25,390 bases of DNA, from contig USGS01000017.1 in NCBI GenBank assembly GCA_900554275.1, positions 1 through 25,390 on the forward strand, written 5' to 3'. Below, piece by piece: positions 5,486 through 14,336 of this stretch (its first letter is position 1; each line of letters starts with the position of its first letter). This DNA is from an uncultured Eubacteriales bacterium (lineage in GTDB: Bacteria > Bacillota > Clostridia > Oscillospirales > Oscillospiraceae). Made by a program: the position numbers and the translations under genes. The notes under the pieces were generated by a model. That model made no database searches. It worked only from the letters and a program-made list of their open reading frames with translations, and was not told the origin of the DNA.

Positions 5486-7450
5486 ATGCCTGATTTTAAG
5501 GTCGTATCGGAATATCAGCCCGCCGGCGACCAGCCCCAGGCCATCGACAAGCTGGCCGCCGGGCTGGAAAACGGCCTGCGGGAGCAGGTGCTCAAGGGCG
5601 TTACCGGCTCGGGCAAGACCTACACCATGGCCAAGGTCATCGAGCGGGTGAACCGCCCCACGCTGGTGCTGGCCCACAACAAGACGCTGGCGGCCCAGCT
5701 GTGCGAGGAGTTCCGTGAGTTCTTCCCACACAACGCCGTGGAGTATTTCGTCAGCTACTACGACTACTACCAGCCGGAGGCGTACATCGCCCACACGGAC
5801 ACCTATATCGAGAAGGACGCCTCCACCAACGAGGAGATCGACCGGCTGCGCCTGTCCGCCACCTGCGCTCTGCTGGAGCGCCGTGACGTGATCGTGGTGT
5901 CCTCCGTGAGCTGCATTTACGGCCTGGGCGAGCCGGACGACTTCGCCCACATGATGATCTCCCTGCGGACGGGGATGACCATGGAGCGGGACGAGCTGCT
6001 GCGTCGGCTGGTGGAGGACCGCTACGAGCGCAACGACGTGGCCTTCCAGCGGAATATGTTCCGCGTCCGGGGCGACACGGTGGAGCTGTACCCGGCCTAC
6101 TACAAGGACCGGGCCATCCGCGTGGAGTTCTTCGGCGATGAGATCGACCGCATCACCGAGTTCCACCCCGTCACCGGCGCGGCTATGAAGGATCTGAACC
6201 ATATCGCCATCTACCCCGCCAGCCACTACGTCACGCCCAAGGACAAGCTGGAGCGTGCGGCGGAGGAGATCGAGCGGGAGTTAGCGGAGCGGAAGAAGTG
6301 GTTTGAGGCGCAGGGCAAGCTGGTGGAGGCCCAGCGCATCGACCAGCGCACCCGCTACGACGTGGAGATGATGCGCACGCTGGGCTACTGCTCCGGCATC
6401 GAGAACTACTCCCGCGTCATCTCCCAGCGGCCCGTGGGGTCTGCCCCCATGACGCTGCTGGACTTCTTCCCCGACGATTTCGTGCTGTTCGTGGACGAGA
6501 GCCACGTGACGCTGCCCCAGGTGCGGGCCATGTATAACGGCGACCACGCCCGCAAGCAGAGCTTGGTGGACTACGGCTTCCGCCTGCCCTGCGCCTTCGA
6601 CAACCGCCCCCTGAAATTCGAGGAGTTCGAGGAGAAGTTCTCCCAGGCTATCTACGTCTCCGCCACGCCGGGGGACTTTGAAAAGCAGCACGCCGACCAG
6701 GTGGTGGAGCAGGTGATCCGCCCCACGGGTCTGCTTGACCCCCGGGTGGAGGTGCGCCCCGTGGTGGGACAGATCGACGACCTGGTGGCGGAGATCCACG
6801 CCCGGGAGCAGCGCAGCGAGCGGGTGCTGGTCACCACGCTGACCAAGCGCATGGCGGAGGACCTGACCACCCATTTCCGCGGCCTGGGCATCAAGGTGCG
6901 CTATATGCACGCCGACGTGTCAGCCCTGGAGCGGATGGAGATCATCCGCGACCTGCGGCTGGGCGAGTTCGACGTGCTGGTGGGCATCAACCTGCTCCGG
7001 GAGGGCCTGGACCTGCCGGAGGTATCGCTGGTGGCCATACTGGACGCGGACAAGGAGGGCTTCCTCCGCAGCGAGACCAGCCTCATCCAGACCATCGGCC
7101 GCGCCGCCCGCAACGCCGAGGGCCTGGTCATCCTCTACGCCGACACCGTCACCCCCTCCATGCGCTCGGCTATGGACGAGACGGAGCGCCGCCGGAAGCT
7201 GCAGGACGACTTCAACAAGGCCCACGGCATCGTCCCCCAGACCATCCGCAAGGGCGTGCGGGAGATGGTGGAGATCAGCCACAGCGCCGAGGAAGCGTCC
7301 AAGCGCAGCAAGAAGAAGCTCTCCGACAAGGAGCGGGCGGAGACCATCGCCCGGCTGGAGAAAGAGATGAAAGAGGCCAGCCGTATGCTGGAATTTGAAT
7401 ACGCCGCCCTGCTCCGGGATCAGATCATCGGGCTGCGGGGCGAGAAATAA
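5486..7450 (+). CDS. uvrB: UvrABC excinuclease subunit B
   Basis: 654-residue damage-verifying helicase of nucleotide excision repair. It is loaded by UvrA and recruits UvrC for incision. Walker A is GVTGSGKT (residues 38-45). The beta-hairpin region Y-Y-D-Y-Y-Q-P-E-A-Y that clamps DNA is near residue 92, the DESH helicase box near 336, and motifs V-VI (G-I-N-L-L-R-E-G-L-D and Q-T-I-G-R-A-A-R-N) lie in the second RecA-like domain. A UVR coiled-coil domain for UvrC contact (R-L-E-K-E-M-K onward) ends the protein. ATG 5486 follows TAAGGAGG, whose TAA is the radC stop. Length is typical and no defects are seen. uvrA is 1.5 kb downstream rather than adjacent. Confidence 0.98.
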   Translation: MPDFKVVSEYQPAGDQPQAIDKLAAGLENGLREQVLKGVTGSGKTYTMAKVIERVNRPTLVLAHNKTLAAQLCEEFREFFPHNAVEYFVSYYDYYQPEAYIAHTDTYIEKDASTNEEIDRLRLSATCALLERRDVIVVSSVSCIYGLGEPDDFAHMMISLRTGMTMERDELLRRLVEDRYERNDVAFQRNMFRVRGDTVELYPAYYKDRAIRVEFFGDEIDRITEFHPVTGAAMKDLNHIAIYPASHYVTPKDKLERAAEEIERELAERKKWFEAQGKLVEAQRIDQRTRYDVEMMRTLGYCSGIENYSRVISQRPVGSAPMTLLDFFPDDFVLFVDESHVTLPQVRAMYNGDHARKQSLVDYGFRLPCAFDNRPLKFEEFEEKFSQAIYVSATPGDFEKQHADQVVEQVIRPTGLLDPRVEVRPVVGQIDDLVAEIHAREQRSERVLVTTLTKRMAEDLTTHFRGLGIKVRYMHADVSALERMEIIRDLRLGEFDVLVGINLLREGLDLPEVSLVAILDADKEGFLRSETSLIQTIGRAARNAEGLVILYADTVTPSMRSAMDETERRRKLQDDFNKAHGIVPQTIRKGVREMVEISHSAEEASKRSKKKLSDKERAETIARLEKEMKEASRMLEFEYAALLRDQIIGLRGEK

Positions 7451-7468
7451 AGAACCGAGAGCGAACCA

Positions 7469-8362
7469 ATGAAAAAGTATCTCTCCTATATCTACGTGAT
7501 CCTCAGCGCCGTGTGCTGGGGCTTCATCGGCTTTTCCAACCGCCTGCTCACCGCCGCCGGTGTGGAGCTGGGCAACCGGGTGTTCCTCCGCAACTTCGGC
7601 ACGCTGCTGGTGCTGACAGTGGTGTTCGGCCTGTTCCACCGGCAGGTGTTCCGCATCCAATGGAAGCACCTGCCCATCTTCCTCTGCTCCGGCCTCATCA
7701 GCATCCTGACGCTGAGTTTGGTGTACTTCCAGTGCCAGACCATGTGCTCCCTGTCGGTGGCGGCGGTGCTGCTGTACTTAGCGCCGTCCTTTGTGGTGCT
7801 GTTCAGCGCCGTGCTGTGGAAAACACCTCTGACGGCGCGGAAGCTCATCGCCCTGGCGGTATCGCTGCTGGGCTGCGTCATGGTCAGCGGCATCCTGGGC
7901 GGCGACATGACCGCCTCCTGGGCCGGCATCGGGCTGGGTGTGCTGTCCGGCCTGTGCTACGCCAGCTACACCGTGTTCGCCCACTACGGGCTGGCCCACT
8001 ACGAGAGCTACACCATGATCTACTGGACGTTCCTGGTGGCGGGTCTCGGTTCGGTCTTTTTCGCGGACTTCAAGACGCTGCCCCTGGCCTTTGCCAGCGC
8101 CCAGGGCATCGTGGGCGTGTGCGGCGTGGTCATCGTGGCCACGGTGCTGCCCTATATCTTCTACACCAAGGGTCTGGAGGGCGTAGAGAGCGGCAAAGCC
8201 TCCATCATCACCAACATCGAGCCGGTGGTGGAGACGTTGGTGGGTATTTTCGTATTCAAGGAAGCCCTCACCGTGTGGACGGTGCTGGGCGTGGCCTGCG
8301 TATTCGGCTGCGTGATCCTGCTGGCCCGGGAGGGCGGCAGCGCACCGGCCGCAAAGGAGTGA
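7469..8362 (+). CDS. EamA/DMT-family transporter
   Basis: A 297-residue polytopic membrane protein with about ten hydrophobic helices in two EamA repeats (about 5-140 and 150-290), as in the drug/metabolite transporter superfamily. The first repeat begins at I-L-S-A-V-C-W-G-F-I-G; the second ends with the common G-x-x-x-(I/V)-x-x-A pattern and a short basic/acidic tail. Substrate cannot be predicted. The ribosome site before ATG 7469 is weak (GAGAG), and the gene starts 18 bases after uvrB, so it is probably cotranscribed with radC-uvrB. Its stop overlaps the region carrying the ribosome site of ybaK. Confidence 0.9.
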   Translation: MKKYLSYIYVILSAVCWGFIGFSNRLLTAAGVELGNRVFLRNFGTLLVLTVVFGLFHRQVFRIQWKHLPIFLCSGLISILTLSLVYFQCQTMCSLSVAAVLLYLAPSFVVLFSAVLWKTPLTARKLIALAVSLLGCVMVSGILGGDMTASWAGIGLGVLSGLCYASYTVFAHYGLAHYESYTMIYWTFLVAGLGSVFFADFKTLPLAFASAQGIVGVCGVVIVATVLPYIFYTKGLEGVESGKASIITNIEPVVETLVGIFVFKEALTVWTVLGVACVFGCVILLAREGGSAPAAKE

Positions 8363-8367
8363 GCATT

Positions 8368-8850
8368 ATGGCAAAGCATAAAGAGGAAAAAACCAACGTC
8401 ATGCGGACGCTGGAGCAGAAAAAGCTCCCCTACACGGCTCACAGCTACGACCCGGACGGCCCTATCGACGGCGTGTCCGTGGCCCAGACGCTGGGCCAGC
8501 CGCCGGAGCGCGTGTTCAAAACGCTGGTGACAAAGGCGGCCAGCGGGGCATACTATGTGTTCGACATCCCCGTGGCGGAAAATCTGGACCTGAAAAAAGC
8601 CGCCAGGGCCGTGGGGGAGAAATCCGTGGCCATGCTGCCCCAAAAGGAGCTGCTGGGTCTGACGGGCTACGTCCACGGCGGCTGCTCTCCGGTGGGCATG
8701 AAGAAGCAGCTCCCCACCGTGTTCCACGAGACAGCGCTGCTGTATGACACCATCTGCGTCAGCGCCGGGAAGATCGGCGCCCAGGTGGAGTGCGACCCCA
8801 AGGCGCTGATCGCCCTGCTGCGGGCGAAAACGGCGGATGTGATCGTGTAA
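8368..8850 (+). CDS. ybaK: YbaK/EbsC-type Cys-tRNA(Pro) deacylase
   Basis: 160-residue aminoacyl-tRNA editing protein. This family hydrolyses Cys mischarged on tRNA-Pro (and Cys-tRNA-Cys), acting free in the cytoplasm. Visible family features are the F-K-T-L-V segment with the conserved lysine, the central V-A-M-L-P-Q-K-E-L stretch and the G-G-C-S-P-V-G motif near residue 110. Start ATG 8368 has AAAGGAGTGA upstream, overlapping the stop of the EamA gene, which indicates coupling. The same frame is open far upstream inside the EamA gene, but that is only a shadow. It is the likely last gene of the radC-uvrB operon; uvrA downstream has its own promoter. Confidence 0.92.
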   Translation: MAKHKEEKTNVMRTLEQKKLPYTAHSYDPDGPIDGVSVAQTLGQPPERVFKTLVTKAASGAYYVFDIPVAENLDLKKAARAVGEKSVAMLPQKELLGLTGYVHGGCSPVGMKKQLPTVFHETALLYDTICVSAGKIGAQVECDPKALIALLRAKTADVIV

Positions 8851-8864
8851 ATTTAATTGTCACC

Positions 8865-8893
8865 TTGACATTAAAAATCAGTTTATTTACACT
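8865..8893 (+). promoter_or_regulatory. Promoter of uvrA
   Basis: -35 TTGACA (8865-8870), 17-base spacer, -10 TACACT (8888-8893). The start near 8900 leaves a leader of about 28 bases. No LexA-type operator is visible. Confidence 0.8.
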
Positions 8894-8927
8894 TATCTGC
8901 GAAAAAGTTGCAGAAACGAGGAATACC

Positions 8928-11753
8928 ATGCAAAAGGAAATTTTCATCAAGGGCGCGCGGGAGAACAACCTGAAGAACATCGACGTGACCATTCCCCGGG
9001 ACAAGCTGGTGGTGCTGACGGGTCTTTCCGGCAGCGGCAAAAGCTCTCTGGCCTTTGACACCATCTACGCCGAGGGCCAGCGCCGGTATGTGGAGAGTCT
9101 GTCCAGCTACGCCCGGATGTTTTTAGGTCAGATGGACAAGCCGGACGTGGACTACATCGACGGTCTCTCCCCCGCCATCTCCATCGACCAAAAGACCACC
9201 AGCAAGAATCCCCGCTCCACCGTGGGCACGGTGACGGAGATCTACGACTACCTCCGCCTGCTGTGGGCGCGGGTGGGCACGCCCCACTGCCCCCACTGCG
9301 GCAAGGAGATCCGGCGGCAGACGGTGGATCAGATCATCGATCAGATCATGGCTCTGCCGGAGGGCACGCGCATCCAGATCATGTCCCCGGTGGTGCGTGG
9401 CCGTAAGGGCGAGCACGCCAAGGTGCTGGAGGACGCCCGCCGCGGCGGCTACGTCCGCGCCCGTGTGGACGGCAGCTTGTACGAGCTCAGCGAGGACATT
9501 CCCCTGGAGAAGAACCTCAAGCACCACATCGACATCGTGGTGGACCGGCTCATCGTCCGTCCCGACATCGTGGGACGCCTCACCGACTCGGTGGAGACGG
9601 CCTCCAACCTGGCCGGCGGCCTTGTCACCGTCAACCTGCTTCGCGAGGAGAAGGACATCACCTTCTCCCAGAACTACGCCTGCGAGGACTGCGGCGTCTC
9701 CATCGAGGAGCTGACGCCCCGCCTGTTCTCCTTCAACAGTCCCTTCGGCGCGTGTCCCACCTGCATGGGCCTGGGCGTGCAGCTGAAGGCCGACCCTGCC
9801 CTCATCATCCCCGACGGCTCGAAATCTATTTTAGACGGCGCCATCACCGCCAGCGGCTGGGCCTCCATCCGCTCCGACGGCATCAGCCGTATGTATTTCG
9901 AGGCTCTGAGCAAAAAATATCGCTTCTCACTGTCCCAGCCCTACGATGAGCTGAGCGACGAGGTAAAAAACGTGATCCTCTACGGCACAGGCGGCGAAAA
10001 GCTGGAGCTGCACTACGACCAGCCCCGGGGCAAGGGCGTGCTGTACCAGTCCTTCGAGGGCATCTGCCGCAATTTGGAGCGCCGGTATCAGGAGACCCAG
10101 TCCGACGCCAGCAAGAAGGAGATCGAGAGCTGCATGACCCCCTGCCCCTGCCCGGATTGCCGGGGCAAGCGGCTGCGGCCCGAGGCGCTGGCCGTCACCG
10201 TAGGCGGCAAGTCCATCTATGACGCCACCACCCTGCCGGTGAACGACGCGCTGGCCTTCTTCGACGGGCTGGCGCTGACGGGCAACCAGCAGCTCATCGC
10301 CGCGCAGATACGCAAGGAGATCCACGCCCGGCTGGGCTTTTTGCAGTCCGTAGGACTGAGCTACCTCACCCTGTCCCGGGCCTCCGGCACGCTGTCCGGC
10401 GGCGAGAGCCAGCGCATCCGTCTGGCCACACAGATCGGCAGCAGTCTCATGGGCGTGCTGTATATTTTGGACGAACCCTCCATCGGCCTGCACCAGCGTG
10501 ACAACGACAAGCTGCTGGCCACCCTCCAGCGCCTCCGCGATTTGGGCAACACCCTCATCGTGGTGGAGCACGACGAGGACACCATGCGGGCCGCCGACTA
10601 CCTTATCGACATCGGCCCGGGCGCAGGCGCGCTGGGCGGCCAGGTGGTGGCCTGCGGCACGCCGGAGGAGGTCATGGCAAACCCCGCCAGCCTGACGGGC
10701 CAGTACCTCAGCGGCAAAAAGCGCATTGAGCTGCCGCCCCACCGCCGCCCGGGCAATGGCCATTTCCTCACCGTCCGGGGCGCGCGGGAGAACAACCTGC
10801 AAGCCATCGACGTCTCCTTTCCGCTGGGCACGTTCACCTGCGTCACCGGCGTCAGCGGCAGCGGCAAAAGCTCCCTGGTAAACGAGGTGCTGTATAAGGC
10901 GCTGGGCGCTTCCCTGAACCGCATGAAGGTCCGCCCCGGCAAGCACGATGCCATCGAGGGCATGGAGTATTTAGACAAGGTCATCGCCATCGACCAAAGC
11001 CCCATCGGCCGCACGCCCCGCTCCAATCCCGCCACCTACACCAACCTGTTCAATTCCATCCGCGACCTGTTCGCCTCCACCCCCGACGCCAAGACCCGGG
11101 GCTACGGCCCGGGCCGGTTCTCCTTCAACACCAAGGGCGGCCGCTGCGAGGCCTGCGGCGGCGACGGTATGCTGAAGATCGAGATGCACTTCCTGGCGGA
11201 CGTGTACGTCCCCTGCGAGGTCTGCCGGGGCAAGCGCTACAACCGGGAGACGCTGGAGGTTCGCTACAAGGGCAAAAACATCTCCGACGTGCTGGATATG
11301 ACCGTGGCCGAGGCACTGGAGTTCTTCTCCGCCGTGCCGGCCATCTGCGAAAAGCTGCAAACGCTGTACGACGTGGGTTTGGGCTATGTGAAGCTGGGCC
11401 AGCCCTCCACCACCCTGTCCGGCGGCGAGGCCCAGCGCGTAAAGCTGGCCACGGAGCTGAGCAAACGCGCCACAGGCCGCACCATCTATATTCTGGACGA
11501 GCCCACCACCGGCCTTCACGCCGACGACGTGCGGAAGCTGCTGGAGGTGCTGCAGCGTCTCACCGACGCGGGCAACACGGTGCTGGTCATCGAGCACAAC
11601 CTGGACGTGATCAAGTGCGCCGACTACCTCATCGACCTTGGCCCGGAGGGCGGCGTAGGCGGCGGCACGGTGGTGGCCTGCGGCACACCGGAGCAGGTGG
11701 CCGCCTGCGAAGCGTCCTACACCGGCCAGTATCTGAAAAAGTATTTGAAGTGA
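8928..11753 (+). CDS. uvrA: UvrABC excinuclease subunit A
   Basis: 941-residue damage-recognition ATPase of nucleotide excision repair, an ABC-type dimer with two nucleotide-binding modules. The first Walker A is GLSGSGKSS (near residue 32). A zinc module begins C-P-H-C-G-K, a further C-E-D-C / C-P-T-C pair follows, then the signature L-S-G-G-E-S-Q-R-I and D-E-P-S-I-G. The second half has Walker A GVSGSGKSS, the C-E-A-C / C-E-V-C zinc finger that contacts DNA, LSGGEAQRVKLA and D-E-P-T-T-G. ATG 8928 with ACGAGGAA upstream gives the standard N-terminus; the open frame back to 8790 would overlap ybaK and the promoter. Length is typical. It is transcribed from its own promoter, apart from uvrB. 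Confidence 0.98.
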   Translation: MQKEIFIKGARENNLKNIDVTIPRDKLVVLTGLSGSGKSSLAFDTIYAEGQRRYVESLSSYARMFLGQMDKPDVDYIDGLSPAISIDQKTTSKNPRSTVGTVTEIYDYLRLLWARVGTPHCPHCGKEIRRQTVDQIIDQIMALPEGTRIQIMSPVVRGRKGEHAKVLEDARRGGYVRARVDGSLYELSEDIPLEKNLKHHIDIVVDRLIVRPDIVGRLTDSVETASNLAGGLVTVNLLREEKDITFSQNYACEDCGVSIEELTPRLFSFNSPFGACPTCMGLGVQLKADPALIIPDGSKSILDGAITASGWASIRSDGISRMYFEALSKKYRFSLSQPYDELSDEVKNVILYGTGGEKLELHYDQPRGKGVLYQSFEGICRNLERRYQETQSDASKKEIESCMTPCPCPDCRGKRLRPEALAVTVGGKSIYDATTLPVNDALAFFDGLALTGNQQLIAAQIRKEIHARLGFLQSVGLSYLTLSRASGTLSGGESQRIRLATQIGSSLMGVLYILDEPSIGLHQRDNDKLLATLQRLRDLGNTLIVVEHDEDTMRAADYLIDIGPGAGALGGQVVACGTPEEVMANPASLTGQYLSGKKRIELPPHRRPGNGHFLTVRGARENNLQAIDVSFPLGTFTCVTGVSGSGKSSLVNEVLYKALGASLNRMKVRPGKHDAIEGMEYLDKVIAIDQSPIGRTPRSNPATYTNLFNSIRDLFASTPDAKTRGYGPGRFSFNTKGGRCEACGGDGMLKIEMHFLADVYVPCEVCRGKRYNRETLEVRYKGKNISDVLDMTVAEALEFFSAVPAICEKLQTLYDVGLGYVKLGQPSTTLSGGEAQRVKLATELSKRATGRTIYILDEPTTGLHADDVRKLLEVLQRLTDAGNTVLVIEHNLDVIKCADYLIDLGPEGGVGGGTVVACGTPEQVAACEASYTGQYLKKYLK

Positions 11754-11799
11754 CACACCGCCCGCCCCGCCTCATACAATGGGTCAGGGAGGTGGTACT

Positions 11800-12123
11800 A
11801 TGGAGCTGCTGCACGACGGCGTCATCGCCGCCCTGGCCGCCATCGGCCTGACGGCCATTCTGTGGCTGCTGGCCTCCGCCCTGTTCCGTCAGCCGCCGGT
11901 GCGTGACACGTGGTACATCGTGGCTCTGTCCGGCGACGGCGCGGGGCTGGACGTCACGCTGCGTGCGCTGGCGCAGAACCGGCGCTTGCCGGTGGTGCTG
12001 GTGGACTGCGGCTTGACGGAGGAGGGCCGCCGTGCCGCGTCACTGGCCGTGTCGGACACGGTGACGCTGGTAACGCCGTCAGAGCTTCCGAACCTATTTA
12101 CACAGGAAACGAGAAAGGGGTGA
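11800..12123 (+). CDS. Small membrane-anchored protein of unknown function, coupled to recD2
   Basis: 107 residues. One hydrophobic segment near residues 8-30 is followed by a soluble domain that begins D-T-W-Y-I-V-A-L-S-G-D-G and alternates hydrophobic strands and helices (V-V-L-V-D-C-G near 65-71, V-T-L-V near 88). I do not recognise a family. ATG 11800 is chosen over the ATG at 11779 because GGGAGGTGG lies between them at the right spacing. A weak promoter (TGACAC, 18-base gap, TACAAT at 11775-11780) may precede it. Its TGA overlaps an in-frame GTG of recD2 (GTGA), suggesting coupled translation. The soluble part probably lies on the cytoplasmic side if the helix is an N-terminal anchor, but this is inference. 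Confidence 0.75.
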   Translation: MELLHDGVIAALAAIGLTAILWLLASALFRQPPVRDTWYIVALSGDGAGLDVTLRALAQNRRLPVVLVDCGLTEEGRRAASLAVSDTVTLVTPSELPNLFTQETRKG

Positions 12124-12128
12124 ACGCC

Positions 12129-14336
12129 TTGGGTGAGCGCGTCACCGTAGAGGGCAGCGTAGACGCTGTCATCTTCCAAAACGAGGAAAACGGCTATACC
12201 GTCCTGCTGCTGCGTGTGGACGGGGAGGATGAGCCCATCACCGTGGTGGGCTGTATCCCCTGCGCCGCCGCCGGGGAGGGGATGACCGTCACCGGCGTGT
12301 GGGTGAATCACCCCGTCCACGGCCCGCAGCTCTCCGCCGAGAGTGTGGAGCGCCGATTGCCCCAGGAGGAAGAGGACATCGTCTGCTACCTGTCCTCCGG
12401 CATTCTGAAGGGCATCGGCCCGGCCACGGCCCAGCGGCTGGTGGAGCGCTTCGGCACGGACACCCTCCGGGTGCTGGAGGAAGAGCCGGAGCGCCTCAAG
12501 ACCATCAAGGGCATCACCGCCAAAAAGGCCATGGAGCTGTCGGAGGCGTTCCGTGCCCTGACGGGATTGCGGCAGGTGATGGAGTTCCTGGCCCGCTACG
12601 ACCTGCCGGTATACCTGGCCATGGCGGTGCAGCGCACCTACGGCGACAACGCCCTGCAAATGCTGCGGGACGACCCCTATATCCTCAGCCGCGCCCAGTT
12701 CGGCGTGGACTTCGCCGTGGCCGACGCCATCGCCATCAGCATGGGCTTCGGCGGCGACGACCCCTGCCGCCTGCGGGCGGCCATCGAGTACGAGCTGGCC
12801 CACAACGCCGGAAACGGCCACGTGTTCCTGCCCCGTGAGAAGCTGCTGGCCGCCACGGCCCAGCTGGTGGACGTGGACACGGACATGGTGGAGACGGCGC
12901 TGGACAAGCTCATCGACAGCTTCGCCGTGGTGGAGAAGCCCATCGCCAACGTCCGGGGCTGCTACCTGCCCCGGCTGTATCAGGCGGAGACGTTTGTGGC
13001 CCAGCGTCTGCTGTCCATGCTCCGCGCCCCCGTGGAGCAGCTGCGCCAGGTGGACAAAACCATCGACGCCATCGAAAAGGAGCAGGGCGTGTCCTACGCG
13101 CCCCCCCAGCGTCAGGCGGTGCGTATGGCGGCGGAGGGCGGCGTGCTGCTGCTCACCGGCGGGCCGGGCACGGGCAAGACCACGTCCCTGCGGGGCATCG
13201 TGGCGCTGTACCGCCGCATGGGGCTGGACGTGGCGCTGCTGGCGCCCACCGGCCGGGCGGCCAAGCGGTTGGGCGAGGTGACGGACTGCGACGCCCAGAC
13301 CATCCACCGTGCCCTGGGCATGAGCTACAACGACCTGACCGGTCAGGCGGCCTTCAAAAAGAACGGCGGCGACCCGCTGGAGGCCCACGCCGTCATCGTG
13401 GACGAGATGAGCATGGTGGACCTGGAGCTGATGCAGGCGCTGCTGGAAGCGCTGCGCCCCGGCTGCCGGCTGGTGCTGGTGGGCGATCCGGACCAGCTGC
13501 CCTCCGTGGGCGCCGGCAACGTGCTGGGCGATCTGCTCCGCAGCACCGTCGTGCCCACCGTGTCCCTGACCCAGGTATTCCGCCAGGCGGAGCAGTCCGC
13601 CATCATCCGCAACGCCCACGCCGTCAACATGGGCCAGCCGCCCCAGCTGGACAGCAACCAGGGGGATTTCTTCTTTCTGTGCCGCCGCTCACCGGACAGG
13701 CTGGTGCAGACGGTGGTGGAGCTGTGCCGCGACCGGCTGCCCAGGAACATGAACATCCCCGCCGAGCAGATACAGGTGCTGTCCCCCACCCGAAAGGGCG
13801 CTTGCGGCACGGCGGCCTTGAACCGCGCGCTGCAGGCGGCGCTGAACCCGCCGTCGCCCCAGAAGCGGCAGAAGCAGTGGGGCGACGTGACGTTCCGGGT
13901 AGGCGACCGGGTCATGCAGACGAAAAACAACTACGATGTGCTGTGGGAAAAGGACGACGGCACGGCAGGCAGCGGCATCTTCAACGGCGACGTGGGCGTC
14001 ATCCAGGACATCGACAGCTCCGGCGAGCTGATCGTCCTCCGCTTTGACGACCGCACCGCCACCTACACCGCCGACCTGCTGTCCCAGCTGGACATGGCCT
14101 ATGCCATCACCGTACATAAATCCCAGGGCAGCGAGTACCCTGCCGTCATTCTGGTGTCCGCCCCCGCCGCGCCGTCGCTGATGGTGCGGGGCGTGCTGTA
14201 TACCGCCATCACCCGCGCCCGCCGGATGCTCATCATGGTGGGCGACGATGCCGTTCCCGCCAGAATGGCGGAAAACGACCGCCAGCAGCGCCGCTACAGC
14301 GGCCTGCGCCGCCGCTTGAAGGAGGGCATGACATGA
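12129..14336 (+). CDS. recD2: RecD2-type ATP-dependent 5'-3' DNA helicase
   Basis: About 735 residues, superfamily 1B helicase of the RecD2 class found in bacteria lacking RecBC; it acts in recombination-linked repair and replication-fork maintenance. N-terminal OB-like region (G-S-V-D-A-V-I-F-Q-N-E-E-N-G-Y-T-V), then a helix-hairpin-helix block (G-I-L-K-G-I-G-P and I-K-G-I-T-A) near 90-140. Walker A is G-G-P-G-T-G-K-T-T near 345, Walker B V-D-E-M-S-M-V, then G-D-P-D-Q-L-P-S-V-G-A-G-N-V and the C-terminal T-V-H-K-S-Q-G-S-E and Y-T-A-I-T-R-A-R motifs. TTG 12129 is best placed for the AAAGGGGTGA ribosome site; GTG 12120, overlapping the previous stop, is an alternative three codons earlier. Overlaps comF by ATGA. 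Confidence 0.95.
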   Translation: MGERVTVEGSVDAVIFQNEENGYTVLLLRVDGEDEPITVVGCIPCAAAGEGMTVTGVWVNHPVHGPQLSAESVERRLPQEEEDIVCYLSSGILKGIGPATAQRLVERFGTDTLRVLEEEPERLKTIKGITAKKAMELSEAFRALTGLRQVMEFLARYDLPVYLAMAVQRTYGDNALQMLRDDPYILSRAQFGVDFAVADAIAISMGFGGDDPCRLRAAIEYELAHNAGNGHVFLPREKLLAATAQLVDVDTDMVETALDKLIDSFAVVEKPIANVRGCYLPRLYQAETFVAQRLLSMLRAPVEQLRQVDKTIDAIEKEQGVSYAPPQRQAVRMAAEGGVLLLTGGPGTGKTTSLRGIVALYRRMGLDVALLAPTGRAAKRLGEVTDCDAQTIHRALGMSYNDLTGQAAFKKNGGDPLEAHAVIVDEMSMVDLELMQALLEALRPGCRLVLVGDPDQLPSVGAGNVLGDLLRSTVVPTVSLTQVFRQAEQSAIIRNAHAVNMGQPPQLDSNQGDFFFLCRRSPDRLVQTVVELCRDRLPRNMNIPAEQIQVLSPTRKGACGTAALNRALQAALNPPSPQKRQKQWGDVTFRVGDRVMQTKNNYDVLWEKDDGTAGSGIFNGDVGVIQDIDSSGELIVLRFDDRTATYTADLLSQLDMAYAITVHKSQGSEYPAVILVSAPAAPSLMVRGVLYTAITRARRMLIMVGDDAVPARMAENDRQQRRYSGLRRRLKEGMT

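Noticed and set aside
11889..13619. 576-codon open frame antisense to recD2
   Set aside because: Low-complexity Gly/Gln/His-rich translation typical of antisense frames in GC-rich coding DNA; recD2 motifs on the plus strand are unambiguous.
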